From Streptomyces sp. 3214.6 (lineage in GTDB: Bacteria > Actinomycetota > Actinomycetes > Streptomycetales > Streptomycetaceae), in assembly GCF_900129855.1 (NCBI RefSeq), contig NZ_LT670819.1, positions 4,340,001 through 4,404,000 on the forward strand: a DNA stretch of 64,000 nucleotides. Direction: 5' to 3'. Within the stretch, counting starts at the first letter, position 1. The number at the start of each line of letters is the position of its first letter. The notes under the pieces were generated by a model, which saw only the letters and a program-made list of their open reading frames with translations, did not search any database and was not told where the DNA came from. The position numbers and the translations under genes are program-made. This document shows, piece after piece, positions 1 through 8,015 of this stretch.

Positions 1-266
1 CCGCTGGTGGTGCCTTCGCTCGACTCGTCGCGCCCGCCCGGGTTTTGGCTGATCGCAGGCCCGGATCCGGAGGGCCCCGGCGTGATGGAGGACGCGGGAT
101 TCTTGCCGCCGCCCCCGTCGGCGCCGTTCTTGCCGCCGCCACCGCCCGACGTGACCATCCACAGGATCAGCAGCGCCAACAGGGCGAACACGGACAGCAG
201 TACGACCCTCCGACGCCAGTAGATGGAGGAGGGAAGCGGCCCGACCGGATTGCGCAGAGATCCCAC
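1..266 (-). CDS. Single-pass membrane protein with Gly-rich linker, C-terminus outside window
   Basis: The reading frame starts with GTG at 266 (MGSLRNPVGPLPSSIYWRRR) and stays open to the window edge, so only about 88 N-terminal residues are visible. A short cytoplasmic stretch ends in WRRR, then comes one hydrophobic helix (VVLLSVFALLALLILWMV, about residues 21-38), then a low-complexity exported linker rich in Gly, Ser, Pro and Asn. This is a type II anchor topology: positive inside, bulk outside. The gene is divergent from mutY. No domain is visible in the part present and I do not assign a function. There is no convincing Shine-Dalgarno sequence, so the start rests on the hydrophobic-helix layout and the open frame. 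Confidence 0.7.
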   Translation of the reverse strand, partial: MGSLRNPVGPLPSSIYWRRRVVLLSVFALLALLILWMVTSGGGGGKNGADGGGGKNPASSITPGPSGSGPAISQNPGGRDESSEGTTS

Positions 267-523
267 GGCGCAAACTGTACGAGAGATCGACGCGTTCGCT
301 GGCCCCACCCGCCGCCGCGACGACAACTTTTCCGGATCATCATCCCGGAAACCACGGCCCCCCACCCGACTTCGTCCCGTGCGCCCGGCCCCCCTTGGCG
401 ATCGCACCGTCACACCTCTGGCCATGGCTACGGCACGCGCGCGTGCCTCCCTCCCGGCGCCCGGCCCGGGCGAGTGGCGGTACGCGCGCGTGCCCCGGTG
501 CACATGGCAGGATCGGAAGGGCC

Positions 524-1462
524 ATGACTGCGCCCACGAAGCCCCCGCACAGCAGCCCCGCCCGCGCCGACGCCGACGCCGACGCCCCCGGAGCGGACCT
601 GCACTCCCCGGTGATCGACTGGTTCGACGACAACGCCCGCGACCTGCCCTGGCGGCGCCCAGAGGCCGGTGCGTGGGGTGTGATGGTCAGCGAGTTCATG
701 CTCCAGCAGACGCCGGTCAGCCGCGTCCTGCCGGTCTACGAGCAGTGGCTCGCCCGCTGGCCGCGCCCCGCCGACCTGGCCGCCGACGCGCCCGGCGAGG
801 CCGTACGCGCGTGGGGGCGGCTCGGCTACCCGCGCCGCGCCCTGCGGCTGCACGGCGCCGCGGTGGCGATAACGGAACGGCACGGCGGCGACGTACCGTC
901 GGACCACGCGCAACTCCTCGCGCTGCCCGGCATCGGCGAGTACACGGCCGCGGCCGTCGCCTCCTTCGCGTACGGGCAGCGGCACGCCGTCCTGGACACC
1001 AACGTCCGCCGGGTCTTCGCGCGAGCCGTCACGGGCGTGCAGTACCCGCCCAACGCCACGACGGCCGCCGAGCGCAAGCTGGCCCGTGCCCTGCTGCCCG
1101 ACGACGAGCCGACCGCCGCGCGCTGGGCCGCCGCGTCCATGGAGCTCGGGGCGCTCGTCTGCACGGCGAAGAACGAGACCTGCGGGCGCTGCCCGATCGC
1201 CGCGCGGTGCGCCTGGCGGCTCGCGGGCAAGCCGGAGCACGACGGCCCGCCGCGCCGCGGCCAGACGTACGCGGGCACCGACCGTCAGGTCAGGGGCAAG
1301 CTGCTCGCCGTGCTGCGCGCCGCGCACGCGCCCGTGTCGCAGTCGGCGCTCGACCGGGTGTGGCACGAGCCGGTGCAACGCGCGCGTGCGCTCGACGGCC
1401 TCGTCGCGGACGGACTGGTGGAGCCGCTCCCGGGCGGGCTGTACCGCCTGCCGCTGACCTGA
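524..1462 (+). CDS. mutY: A/G-specific adenine DNA glycosylase MutY
   Basis: The enzyme removes adenine mispaired with 8-oxoguanine or guanine in base-excision repair. The 312-residue protein carries the HhH-GPD fold: the catalytic-Glu segment SEFMLQQTPVSRV near residue 53, the helix-hairpin-helix LPGIGEYTAAAVASFAYG near residue 133, the following catalytic Asp in AVLDTNVRRV, and a [4Fe-4S] cysteine set spaced C-x6-C-x2-C-x5-C near residues 211-227. The C-terminal MutT-like 8-oxoG recognition domain of E. coli MutY is largely missing; only a short winged-helix-like tail follows the cluster. ATG 524 is chosen because GGAAGG lies just upstream at 515-520; the open frame extends further upstream without coding support. 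It is monocistronic, with the sigE regulatory region downstream. Confidence 0.93.
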   Translation: MTAPTKPPHSSPARADADADAPGADLHSPVIDWFDDNARDLPWRRPEAGAWGVMVSEFMLQQTPVSRVLPVYEQWLARWPRPADLAADAPGEAVRAWGRLGYPRRALRLHGAAVAITERHGGDVPSDHAQLLALPGIGEYTAAAVASFAYGQRHAVLDTNVRRVFARAVTGVQYPPNATTAAERKLARALLPDDEPTAARWAAASMELGALVCTAKNETCGRCPIAARCAWRLAGKPEHDGPPRRGQTYAGTDRQVRGKLLAVLRAAHAPVSQSALDRVWHEPVQRARALDGLVADGLVEPLPGGLYRLPLT

Positions 1463-1788
1463 CACGGGCCTCGCACACAGGTCTGACACACGGTCATTTC
1501 ACAGACAAGCGGCTTCGTTACGGCCGACGACAAGCCTTTGTCACACTCACTCGCCGGATAAATCGACCCATATCCACATCATTCACCCCGCCCCTTTACC
1601 CCGAACCTCTCGCCGTTACACAACCGACGGACAGCTGAGCGCTAGCCGAAGGCTGCTCCGCACAGCGCCGTGACAACACCTCCGTAGCTTCAGTTGCGTA
1701 GTCGGCAGGGACACGGCGGGCTACAGACCAGAAGCAGTGAACCGGCGGCGGACAGTCCGTCGGAACGGGGAATCGGAGGCGGTTGACC
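1463..1788 (+). promoter_or_regulatory. mutY-sigE intergenic region, presumed sigE promoter
   Basis: This 326-bp stretch has no credible gene. It is less GC-rich than its surroundings between about 1500 and 1625 and contains repeated TCACA/GTCACAC-type half-motifs (TTTCACAGAC near 1496, TTTGTCACAC near 1537). In S. coelicolor the sigE promoter is activated by the response regulator CseB, so the tandem motifs are candidate CseB sites. I cannot fix the -35 and -10 hexamers with confidence. A good Shine-Dalgarno sequence, GGAGG at 1775-1779, closes the region. Confidence 0.4.
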
Positions 1789-2331
1789 ATGACGCAGGGC
1801 GAGGTGCTCGAGTTCGAGGAGTATGTCCGCACCCGGCAGGACGCGCTGCTGCGCAGCGCCCGCCGGCTGGTCCCGGACCCGGTTGACGCTCAGGACCTCC
1901 TGCAGACCGCCCTCGCCCGGACGTACGGCCGCTGGGACGGCATCGCGGACAAGCGGCTCGCGGACGCCTACCTGCGCCGGGTCATGATCAACACGCGGAC
2001 CGAGTGGTGGCGGGCCCGCAAACTCGAGGAGGTCCCCACCGAGCAGCTCCCGGACGCCTGTGTGGACGACTCCACCCAGCAGCACGCGGACCGCGCACTG
2101 CTGATGGACGCGATGAAGGTGCTCGCTCCGAAGCAGCGCAGCGTCGTCGTGCTGCGACACTGGGAGCAGATGTCCACGGAGGAGACGGCCGCCGCCCTCG
2201 GCATGTCGGCGGGAACGGTCAAGAGCACGCTGCACCGAGCGCTCGCCCGGCTCCGCGAGGAGCTGGAAGCCCGCGATCTGGACGCACGCGCGCTGGAGCG
2301 TGAGGAGCGGGAGCGTTGCGCGGCGGCCTGA
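1789..2331 (+). CDS. sigE: ECF RNA polymerase sigma factor SigE
   Basis: This 180-residue extracytoplasmic-function sigma factor directs RNA polymerase to cell-envelope stress promoters. Region 2 spans about residues 10-80 (EEYVRTRQDALLRSARRLV, then DLLQTALARTYGRWD). Region 4 spans about 102-155 (LAPKQRSVVVLRHWEQMS, and the helix-turn-helix EETAAALGMSAGTVKSTLHR). As remembered, it is close to S. coelicolor SigE throughout. ATG 1789 is preferred over TTG 1783 because GGAGG at 1775-1779 sits 9 nt from the ATG. No anti-sigma gene adjoins it; in this family control is transcriptional, through CseB/CseC. It overlaps the start of cseA by 16 bp, which suggests translational coupling. Confidence 0.95.
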   Translation: MTQGEVLEFEEYVRTRQDALLRSARRLVPDPVDAQDLLQTALARTYGRWDGIADKRLADAYLRRVMINTRTEWWRARKLEEVPTEQLPDACVDDSTQQHADRALLMDAMKVLAPKQRSVVVLRHWEQMSTEETAAALGMSAGTVKSTLHRALARLREELEARDLDARALEREERERCAAA

Positions 2332-2978
2332 CCGAGGCCGGGCCCACACCGGCCCGAGGCACCATCCAGGCGGCGATCACGGCGATGTCCGTGCTCGCCG
2401 CCCTCGCCCTTTTCGTCTCCGCCTGCGCCACCGGCGGCACCGGTGCCCGTGACGAGGGTCCGGCCCACGCCGACGCCGTGGCGGGCGCCAAGGCCTCGCC
2501 TTCGGCCGCCCCCACCGCCACCCCCGACCGGGCGGAGGCCGTTCAGCTCATCAAGGACGACCCGGCGGTCTCGGCAGAGGTCAAGCGCGAGCTGAAGCCC
2601 TGCGTCGGCGACGAGTACCCGGTCGACGTCTCCTACGGCAACCTCACCGGCGGCTCCGGCGACGACCTCATCATCAACGTCGTCACCTGCGGCGACAACG
2701 TTGGCCTCGGCTCGTATGTGTACCGGGAGAACGACGACGGCTATGAGAACGTGTTCAAGGCCGAGGATCCCCCGGTCTACGCGGAGATCGACCGGGGCGA
2801 CCTGGTGGTGAGCAAGCAGGTGTACGAGAAGGGCGACCCGGTCTCCAGCCCGTCCGGCGAGAACGTGATCACCTACCGCTGGGCCGCGGGCCGCTTCATG
2901 AAAGAGTTCAGCTGGCACAACGACTACAGCGGCGCCGGCGCCGGAGAACCGACGGTGATGGCGTCGAAGGCCGGCTGA
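2316..2978 (+). CDS. cseA: CseA, lipoprotein modulating the SigE stress response
   Basis: The 220-residue protein has a signal peptide (hydrophobic run about residues 17-36) ending in the lipobox FVSA-C with Cys at residue 37 if TTG 2316 is the start. It is therefore lipidated and held on the outer face of the membrane. A flexible Ala/Ser/Thr/Pro linker follows, then a compact domain with two cysteines (KPCVGDEYP, VVTCGDN). In S. coelicolor CseA dampens sigE expression, apparently by tuning CseC signalling. The TTG start overlaps sigE and has a GAGGAGCGG Shine-Dalgarno-like run inside sigE. An ATG at about residue 24 would remove most of the signal peptide n-region. A non-ATG start is the main uncertainty. 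Confidence 0.85.
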   Translation: MRGGLTEAGPTPARGTIQAAITAMSVLAALALFVSACATGGTGARDEGPAHADAVAGAKASPSAAPTATPDRAEAVQLIKDDPAVSAEVKRELKPCVGDEYPVDVSYGNLTGGSGDDLIINVVTCGDNVGLGSYVYRENDDGYENVFKAEDPPVYAEIDRGDLVVSKQVYEKGDPVSSPSGENVITYRWAAGRFMKEFSWHNDYSGAGAGEPTVMASKAG

Positions 2979-3250
2979 CCTGCCCGGGATCGGCCGGCCG
3001 AAAAAATCTTCCGGCAGCGTGAACCGATCGGGCCGCTCGTTCCGATCAATGGATGTGGGGCGAGGCGGGCCGCGCGAAAAATGAACGCTCGTCGCGCTAC
3101 GGGCGTCCATTCAAGGGGCACCCAGGACACCGGCAGCTTGACGGACCGCAGACTGGCAGCACACGGACTGACGGGCCTCAGACCGACGGCCGACCCGCGC
3201 ACCACAACGCATACGCATCGCATACTCATACGAGAACTGAGAGCACCGGG

Positions 3251-3952
3251 ATGGCAGACCAGACACACGTCCTGTTCGTCGAGGACGACGACGTCATCCG
3301 CGAAGCCACCCAGCTCGCCCTGGAGCGGGACGGCTTCGCGGTCACCGCGATGCCCGACGGCCTGTCGGGTCTGGAGGCGTTCCGTGCCGACCGCCCCGAC
3401 ATCGCGCTCTTGGACGTCATGGTGCCCGGCCTGGACGGCGTGAGCCTGTGCCGGCGCATCCGGGACGAGTCCACCGTGCCGGTGATCATGCTGTCGGCGC
3501 GCGCCGACTCCATCGACGTCGTCCTCGGCCTGGAGGCCGGCGCCGACGACTATGTGACCAAGCCCTTCGACGGCGCCGTGCTGGTCGCCCGGATCCGCGC
3601 CGTGCTGCGCCGCTTCGGCCACGCGGGCGGCGGCGACCGCACCGAGCCCGCCGCCTCAGCCGCCGGTGGCGTGCTGACCTTCGGCGACCTGGAGGTCGAC
3701 ACGGAGGGCATGGAGGTGCGCCGGGCCGGACAGCCGGTGGCGCTGACCCCCACCGAGATGCGCCTGCTGCTGGAGTTCTCCTCCGCTCCGGGCACGGTCC
3801 TCTCGCGCGACAAACTGCTGGAGCGGGTGTGGGACTACGGCTGGGGCGGCGACACCCGGGTCGTCGACGTCCATGTGCAGCGGCTGCGAACGAAGATCGG
3901 ACAGGACCGTATCGAGACGGTCCGCGGCTTCGGCTACAAGCTGAAGGCCTGA
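3251..3952 (+). CDS. cseB: CseB, OmpR-type response regulator of the sigE operon
   Basis: The 233-residue regulator has a receiver domain (about residues 5-118) with the acidic pocket EDDD at 11-14, phosphoacceptor Asp55 (ALLDVMVPG) and the conserved Lys in DYVTKPF. The C-terminal winged helix (about 138-232) ends in the typical ETVRGFGYKL. In S. coelicolor CseB is phosphorylated by CseC and activates the sigE promoter. ATG 3251 fits the family N-terminus; the Shine-Dalgarno is weak. A 272-bp gap separates it from cseA, so this part of the operon could have its own transcript or processing site; I see no clear promoter there. It is followed by cseC after 19 nt. Confidence 0.94.
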   Translation: MADQTHVLFVEDDDVIREATQLALERDGFAVTAMPDGLSGLEAFRADRPDIALLDVMVPGLDGVSLCRRIRDESTVPVIMLSARADSIDVVLGLEAGADDYVTKPFDGAVLVARIRAVLRRFGHAGGGDRTEPAASAAGGVLTFGDLEVDTEGMEVRRAGQPVALTPTEMRLLLEFSSAPGTVLSRDKLLERVWDYGWGGDTRVVDVHVQRLRTKIGQDRIETVRGFGYKLKA

Positions 3953-3971
3953 GCGGGGCAGGGGCGGGAGT

Positions 3972-5315
3972 ATGCGGGGGATGATCCGGCACCTGGTTCC
4001 GGCCCGTACGGAGCGCATCGGCATCCGTACGGGTCTGCGATGGAAGCTGAGCGCGGCGATCGCGCTGGTCGGCGCGCTGGTGGCGATCACGCTGAGCCTG
4101 GTCGTGCACAACGCCGCACGCGTGTCCATGCTGGACAACGCGCGCGACCTCGCCGACGAGCGCGTCCAGGTCGCCCAGCGCAACTACGAGGCGTCGGGGC
4201 GGCCGAACTTCCCCAACATCAAGATCGACGACTCGAACCTGCCGCCGGCGTTGGAGGAGAAGGTCCGGGACGGCCGCCGGGCCACGTTCGTCTCCGACCG
4301 CGCGGGCGGTGTGCCGGACATCTGGGCGGCCGTGCCGGTCAAGGACGGGCATGTGCTCTCCCTGCACACCGGGTTCACCGACCGCAGCACGGACATCCTC
4401 AACGACCTCGACCAGGCTCTGGTGATCGGCTCGATCGCGGTCGTCCTCGGCGGCAGCGCGCTCGGCGTCCTCATCGGCGGGCAGCTCTCGCGCCGGCTGC
4501 GCAAAGCGGCGGCCGCGGCGAACCAGGTCGCCAAGGGAGAGTCGGACGTCCGCGTACGGGACGCCATCGGCGGGGTCGTGCGCGACGAGACCGACGACCT
4601 CGCGAGCGCGGTCGACGCCATGGCGGACACCCTCCAGGAACGGCTGGAGGCCGAGCGCAGGGTCACCGCCGACATCGCGCACGAACTGCGCACTCCGGTG
4701 ACGGGACTGCTGACGGCCGCCGAGCTGCTGCCGCCCGGCCGGCCGACGGAGCTGGTCCTGGACCGGGCGAAGGCCATGCGCACCCTCGTCGAGGATGTGC
4801 TGGAGGTCGCCCGTCTCGACGGCGCCTCGGAGCGGGCCGAGTTGCAGGACATCGTGCTGGGCGAGTTCGTGGCCCGGCGGGTGGCGGCCAAGGACCCGGA
4901 TATCGAGGTGCGGGTGGTGCACGAGTCGATGGTCACGACCGATCCACGCCGTCTGGAGCGGGTCCTGTTCAACCTGCTCGCCAACGCTGCCCGGCACGGC
5001 AAGCCGCCGATCCAGGTCACCGTCGAGGGCCGGGTCATCCGGGTCCGCGACCACGGCCCCGGCTTCCCCGCGGACCTGCTCGCCGAGGGGCCGAGCCGCT
5101 TCCGCACCGGCAGCACCGACCGCGCCGGGCACGGCCACGGGCTCGGCCTGACCATCGCGGCGGGCCAGGCCCGTGTCCTGGGCGCCCGGCTGACCTTCCG
5201 CAACGTACGGCCCGCGGGAGCCCCGGAGCACATACCGTCCGAGGGTGCCGTCGCCGTCCTGTGGCTGCCCGAGCACGCGCCGACGAACACGGGAAGCTAT
5301 CCGATGATGCCGTGA
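3972..5315 (+). CDS. cseC: CseC, envelope-stress sensor histidine kinase
   Basis: The 447-residue membrane kinase has TM1 at about residues 25-47, an extracytoplasmic sensor of roughly 105 residues, TM2 at about 153-175, a HAMP segment, the dimerisation H-box DIAHELRTPVTGLL (phosphorylated His about 235) and a catalytic domain with N-box NLLANAARHG and G-box DHGPGFP and HGHGLGL. The family role is sensing cell-wall damage and phosphorylating CseB. A Shine-Dalgarno-like GGGGCGGGAG precedes ATG 3972. It is the last gene of the sigE-cse operon. The gene is complete. The DNA after it holds an AraC-type fragment rather than another operon member. Confidence 0.93.
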   Translation: MRGMIRHLVPARTERIGIRTGLRWKLSAAIALVGALVAITLSLVVHNAARVSMLDNARDLADERVQVAQRNYEASGRPNFPNIKIDDSNLPPALEEKVRDGRRATFVSDRAGGVPDIWAAVPVKDGHVLSLHTGFTDRSTDILNDLDQALVIGSIAVVLGGSALGVLIGGQLSRRLRKAAAAANQVAKGESDVRVRDAIGGVVRDETDDLASAVDAMADTLQERLEAERRVTADIAHELRTPVTGLLTAAELLPPGRPTELVLDRAKAMRTLVEDVLEVARLDGASERAELQDIVLGEFVARRVAAKDPDIEVRVVHESMVTTDPRRLERVLFNLLANAARHGKPPIQVTVEGRVIRVRDHGPGFPADLLAEGPSRFRTGSTDRAGHGHGLGLTIAAGQARVLGARLTFRNVRPAGAPEHIPSEGAVAVLWLPEHAPTNTGSYPMMP

Positions 5316-5384
5316 GGGCGGGCCGCGCGAGCTGCGACCGGTGCGCCGGCACGGTGAGCGGAGCGCCTGGTCGGCGAGCGGAGC

Positions 5385-5550
5385 GCCTCGATGCCGTACG
5401 GCTGCTCCTACGGCGGAGCGTCTCCTCGGCCCGCTCGATACGGCCGTGCATGAGGGACTGGCCGGGCGTTCCGCTGTAGGCCTCCTTGAAGGCACGGACG
5501 AAGTGGTGGCGGGAGTAGCCGGTGTGGCCTGCTCCCCTTGCGGCAGCGAC
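5385..5550 (-). pseudogene. Remnant of an AraC-family regulator (DNA-binding domain only)
   Basis: On the minus strand the frame reads VAAARGAGHTGYSRHHF, then VRAFKEAYSGTPGQSL, then MHGRIERAEETLRR. This is the usual AraC/XylS helix-turn-helix signature: a recognition helix GYSRHHFxRAFK, then xxGxTPGQxLxxxRIExA. The frame is closed by a TAA at 5569-5571 just upstream, and the sequence after RIERAEETL no longer resembles the family. Only about 45-50 residues of a protein that normally has 100 or more in this domain remain. No start codon or Shine-Dalgarno sequence is placed to translate it. I read it as a decayed gene; a short functional peptide is unlikely. Confidence 0.65.
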
Positions 5551-5619
5551 CGTCGGTGGAGGAGCCCCTTACGGGGGTCGAGCTTGTCTGGGAGAGCGGT
5601 GCCCGTTCAGGCGCGCAGG

Positions 5620-5654
5620 AAGGCCCCCCGGGGCGGACACCGCCGGGGGGCCTT
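5620..5654 (-). terminator. Rho-independent-type hairpin after the MFS gene
   Basis: AAGGCCCCCCGG at 5620-5631 pairs perfectly with CCGGGGGGCCTT at 5643-5654 across an 11-nt loop. It lies 14 bp beyond the MFS stop codon. The symmetrical A/T ends could allow action in both directions, protecting against read-through from cseC. Confidence 0.8.
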
Positions 5655-5668
5655 CGTTCAGGGCGAGG

Positions 5669-7249
5669 TCAGACCTCGACCATGGTGGGCGGCGCGGGCG
5701 CCGCACCGCCGCTCGCCTCGTCCGTCTTCTGCGGCCCCGCCCCCTTCAGCGGAACCTCCTTCACGAACACCGCCGCGACCAGCGCGGCCACCGCCACCAC
5801 GGCCCCCAGCAGGAACGCCGAGTGGATGCCGGCCGACACCGCGTGCTGGTAGGCATCCCGGGCCTTCGCGGGCAGCTTGGCCAGGCTGGCCGCGTCCAAC
5901 TGCGCGGACTGCTCTGTGATCTTCGAGCCCAGTGCTCCGGCCCGCTTGGACATGACGTCCTGGACCCGGTTGTTGAACAGCGCGCCCATGATCGCGACGC
6001 CGAAGGAGGAGCCGAGGGTACGGAAGAGCGTGGTGGACGAGGACGCGACGCCCATGTCCTTCATCTCGACGCTGTTCTGCGCGACCAGCATCGTGATCTG
6101 CATCAGGCAGCCCATGCCGAGTCCGACGACGGCCATGAAGACACCGGAGGTGAAGCGGCTGGTCCCGGTGTCCATCGTGGACAGCAGGTACAGGCCGATG
6201 ACCATGAACACGCTGCCGACGACCGGGAAGATCTTGTACTTGCCGCTGCTCGTGGTCACTCGGCCCGCGACCATCGAGGTGACCAGCATGGCGCCGAGCA
6301 TCGGCAGGAGCAGCAGCCCGGAGTTGGTCGCGGAGGCGCCCTGCACGGACTGCTGGTACAGCGGCAGGAAGAGGGTCGCGCCGAACATCACGAAACCGGT
6401 GATGAAGCCGATGATCGACATCAGGGTGAAGTTGCGGCTGCGGAAGATGTGCAGCGGCACGATCGGCTCGGCGGCCTTGGTCTGCCAGTACACGAACCCG
6501 ATGAGCGAGGCCACACCGATGCCGATGAGCTCCATGATCCGCGCGGACGTCCAGGCGTACTCCGAGCCGCCCCAGGTGGTGACGAGGACGATGGAGGTGA
6601 TGCCGACGGTCAGCAGCACGACACCGAGGTAGTCGATGCCCGCCTTCGACCGCTTCTTCGGCAGGTGCAGGACGGTGCTGATGAGAGCCAGCGACACCGC
6701 GCCGAGCGGCAGGTTGATGTAGAAGGACCAGCGCCAGCCCCAGTTGTCGGTGATGGTGCCGCCGACGAGCGGGCCGCCGATCATCGCGAGCGCCATGACT
6801 CCGGCCATCATGCCCTGGTACTTGCCGCGCTCCCTCGGCGGGATCAGGTCGCCGATGATCGCCATCACGCCGACCATCAGACCGCCCGCGCCGAGGCCCT
6901 GGATCGCGCGGAAGCCGATGAGCTCGCCCATGTTCTGGGCCATGCCGCTGAGCGCGGATCCGACCAGGAACAGCACGATCGACGACATGAAGACGCCCTT
7001 GCGGCCGTACATGTCGCCGAGCTTGCCCCAGATCGGGGTGGAAGCGGCGGTCGCGAGGGTGTACGCGGTCACCACCCAGGAAAGGTGTTCGAGCCCGCCC
7101 AGATCGCCGACGATCGTCGGCATCGCCGTGCCCACGATCATGTTGTCGAGCATCGCGAGCATCATCGTGATCATCAGTGCGAGCAGGACGACCCGCACGC
7201 TCCTCGGCGGTTTCTCCGCCCCGGTCTCCGCTGTCTTTGTGTCCGCCAT
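5669..7249 (-). CDS. DHA2-type MFS multidrug efflux transporter (14 TM)
   Basis: The 526-residue integral membrane protein has about 14 hydrophobic helices. It carries the MFS motif A (GKLGDMYGRKG, between TM2 and TM3) and the antiporter-type motif C (GGPLVGGTITDNWGWRWSFY), both typical of the EmrB/QacA drug:H+ antiporter subfamily. ATG 7249 (MADTKTAETG) has GGGGAAG just upstream; earlier in-frame codons would run through the operator region. It is divergent from the TetR-family gene at 7417 with three copies of a 22-bp operator between them, so repression by that regulator and induction by a toxic substrate is the likely control. The substrate cannot be deduced. Confidence 0.9.
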   Translation of the reverse strand: MADTKTAETGAEKPPRSVRVVLLALMITMMLAMLDNMIVGTAMPTIVGDLGGLEHLSWVVTAYTLATAASTPIWGKLGDMYGRKGVFMSSIVLFLVGSALSGMAQNMGELIGFRAIQGLGAGGLMVGVMAIIGDLIPPRERGKYQGMMAGVMALAMIGGPLVGGTITDNWGWRWSFYINLPLGAVSLALISTVLHLPKKRSKAGIDYLGVVLLTVGITSIVLVTTWGGSEYAWTSARIMELIGIGVASLIGFVYWQTKAAEPIVPLHIFRSRNFTLMSIIGFITGFVMFGATLFLPLYQQSVQGASATNSGLLLLPMLGAMLVTSMVAGRVTTSSGKYKIFPVVGSVFMVIGLYLLSTMDTGTSRFTSGVFMAVVGLGMGCLMQITMLVAQNSVEMKDMGVASSSTTLFRTLGSSFGVAIMGALFNNRVQDVMSKRAGALGSKITEQSAQLDAASLAKLPAKARDAYQHAVSAGIHSAFLLGAVVAVAALVAAVFVKEVPLKGAGPQKTDEASGGAAPAPPTMVEV

Positions 7250-7285
7250 CTTCCCCACTCCCCTGGGTACTCCCCCCGACCGGCC

Positions 7286-7389
7286 ACTTACTTGCCGCCC
7301 GGCTAGTTCACTACACTGGGAAGGTAGACCTGTCACTAGCCGGGCGTCAAGTAAGTTCCTGCCTCAGACTAGCCGGGCGGCAAGTAAGT
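7286..7389. promoter_or_regulatory. Three copies of a 22-bp operator between MFS and tetR genes
   Basis: Copies lie at 7286-7307 (inverted), 7335-7356 and 7368-7389. Read in the tetR direction, each has arms ACTAGCCGG and CAAGTAAGT separated by 4 nt; the copies agree except for one base (G or T) in the spacer. The last two start 33 bp apart, about three helical turns. The arms are only partly symmetric (ACTnnCnnG). They cover the region where both promoters must lie, so autoregulation plus repression of the pump is the simple reading. Confidence 0.8.
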
Positions 7390-7416
7390 GTCCGCGGGAG
7401 CTCAAGGAGTACGAGG

Positions 7417-8004
7417 ATGGACGTCACTATGGACGGCACAAAGCAGCAGCGCCGGGGCAATACCCGACAGCGCATCCAGGACGTTGCACTCGAACTCTTC
7501 GCCGAGCAGGGCTACGAGAAGACCTCCCTCCGCGAGATCGCGGAGCGCCTGGAGGTCACCAAGGCCGCCTTGTACTACCACTTCAAGACCAAGGAAGAGA
7601 TCATCGTCAGCATCTTCAGGGATCTGACGAAGCCGATCGAAGACCTGATCGAGTGGGGCAGGAACCAGCCGCACACCCTGGAGACCAAGCAGGAGCTCGT
7701 CCGCCGCTACAGCCAGGCCCTCTCCGAGGCGACCCCACTCTTCCGCTTCATGCAGGAGAACCAGGCGACGGTGCGGGAACTCCAGATCGGCGACTCGTTC
7801 AAGGACCGCATGCGCAGCCTGCGCGACATCATCATCGACCCGGACGCTCCCCTGACTGACCAGGTCCGCTGCGTGAGCGCCATCTTCACGCTACACGCAG
7901 GCATGTTCTTCCTGCAGGACCTCGAAGGCGACCCCGAGGACAAGCGGGAAGCCGTCCTCGAGGTCGCCATCGATCTGGTGACGCAGGCGCACCAGGGCGC
8001 CTGA
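7417..8004 (+). CDS. TetR-family transcriptional regulator
   Basis: The 195-residue protein has the TetR N-terminal helix-turn-helix at about residues 12-58 (TRQRIQDVALELFAEQGYE, then SLREIAERLEVTKAALYYHF), followed by a helical ligand-binding domain with no recognisable specificity. ATG 7417 has AAGGAG at 7403-7408. It is divergent from the DHA2 efflux pump and preceded by three near-identical 22-bp repeats, which argues that it represses both genes and responds to a pump substrate. The C-terminal domain is acidic and ends DLVTQAHQGA. Ligand unknown. Confidence 0.9.
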   Translation: MDVTMDGTKQQRRGNTRQRIQDVALELFAEQGYEKTSLREIAERLEVTKAALYYHFKTKEEIIVSIFRDLTKPIEDLIEWGRNQPHTLETKQELVRRYSQALSEATPLFRFMQENQATVRELQIGDSFKDRMRSLRDIIIDPDAPLTDQVRCVSAIFTLHAGMFFLQDLEGDPEDKREAVLEVAIDLVTQAHQGA

Positions 8005-8015
8005 TCACGCGAGCG

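Noticed and set aside
5522..7306. 594-codon open frame on the plus strand opposite the MFS gene
   Set aside because: Shadow frame; His/Asp/Arg-rich translation and no initiation signals.
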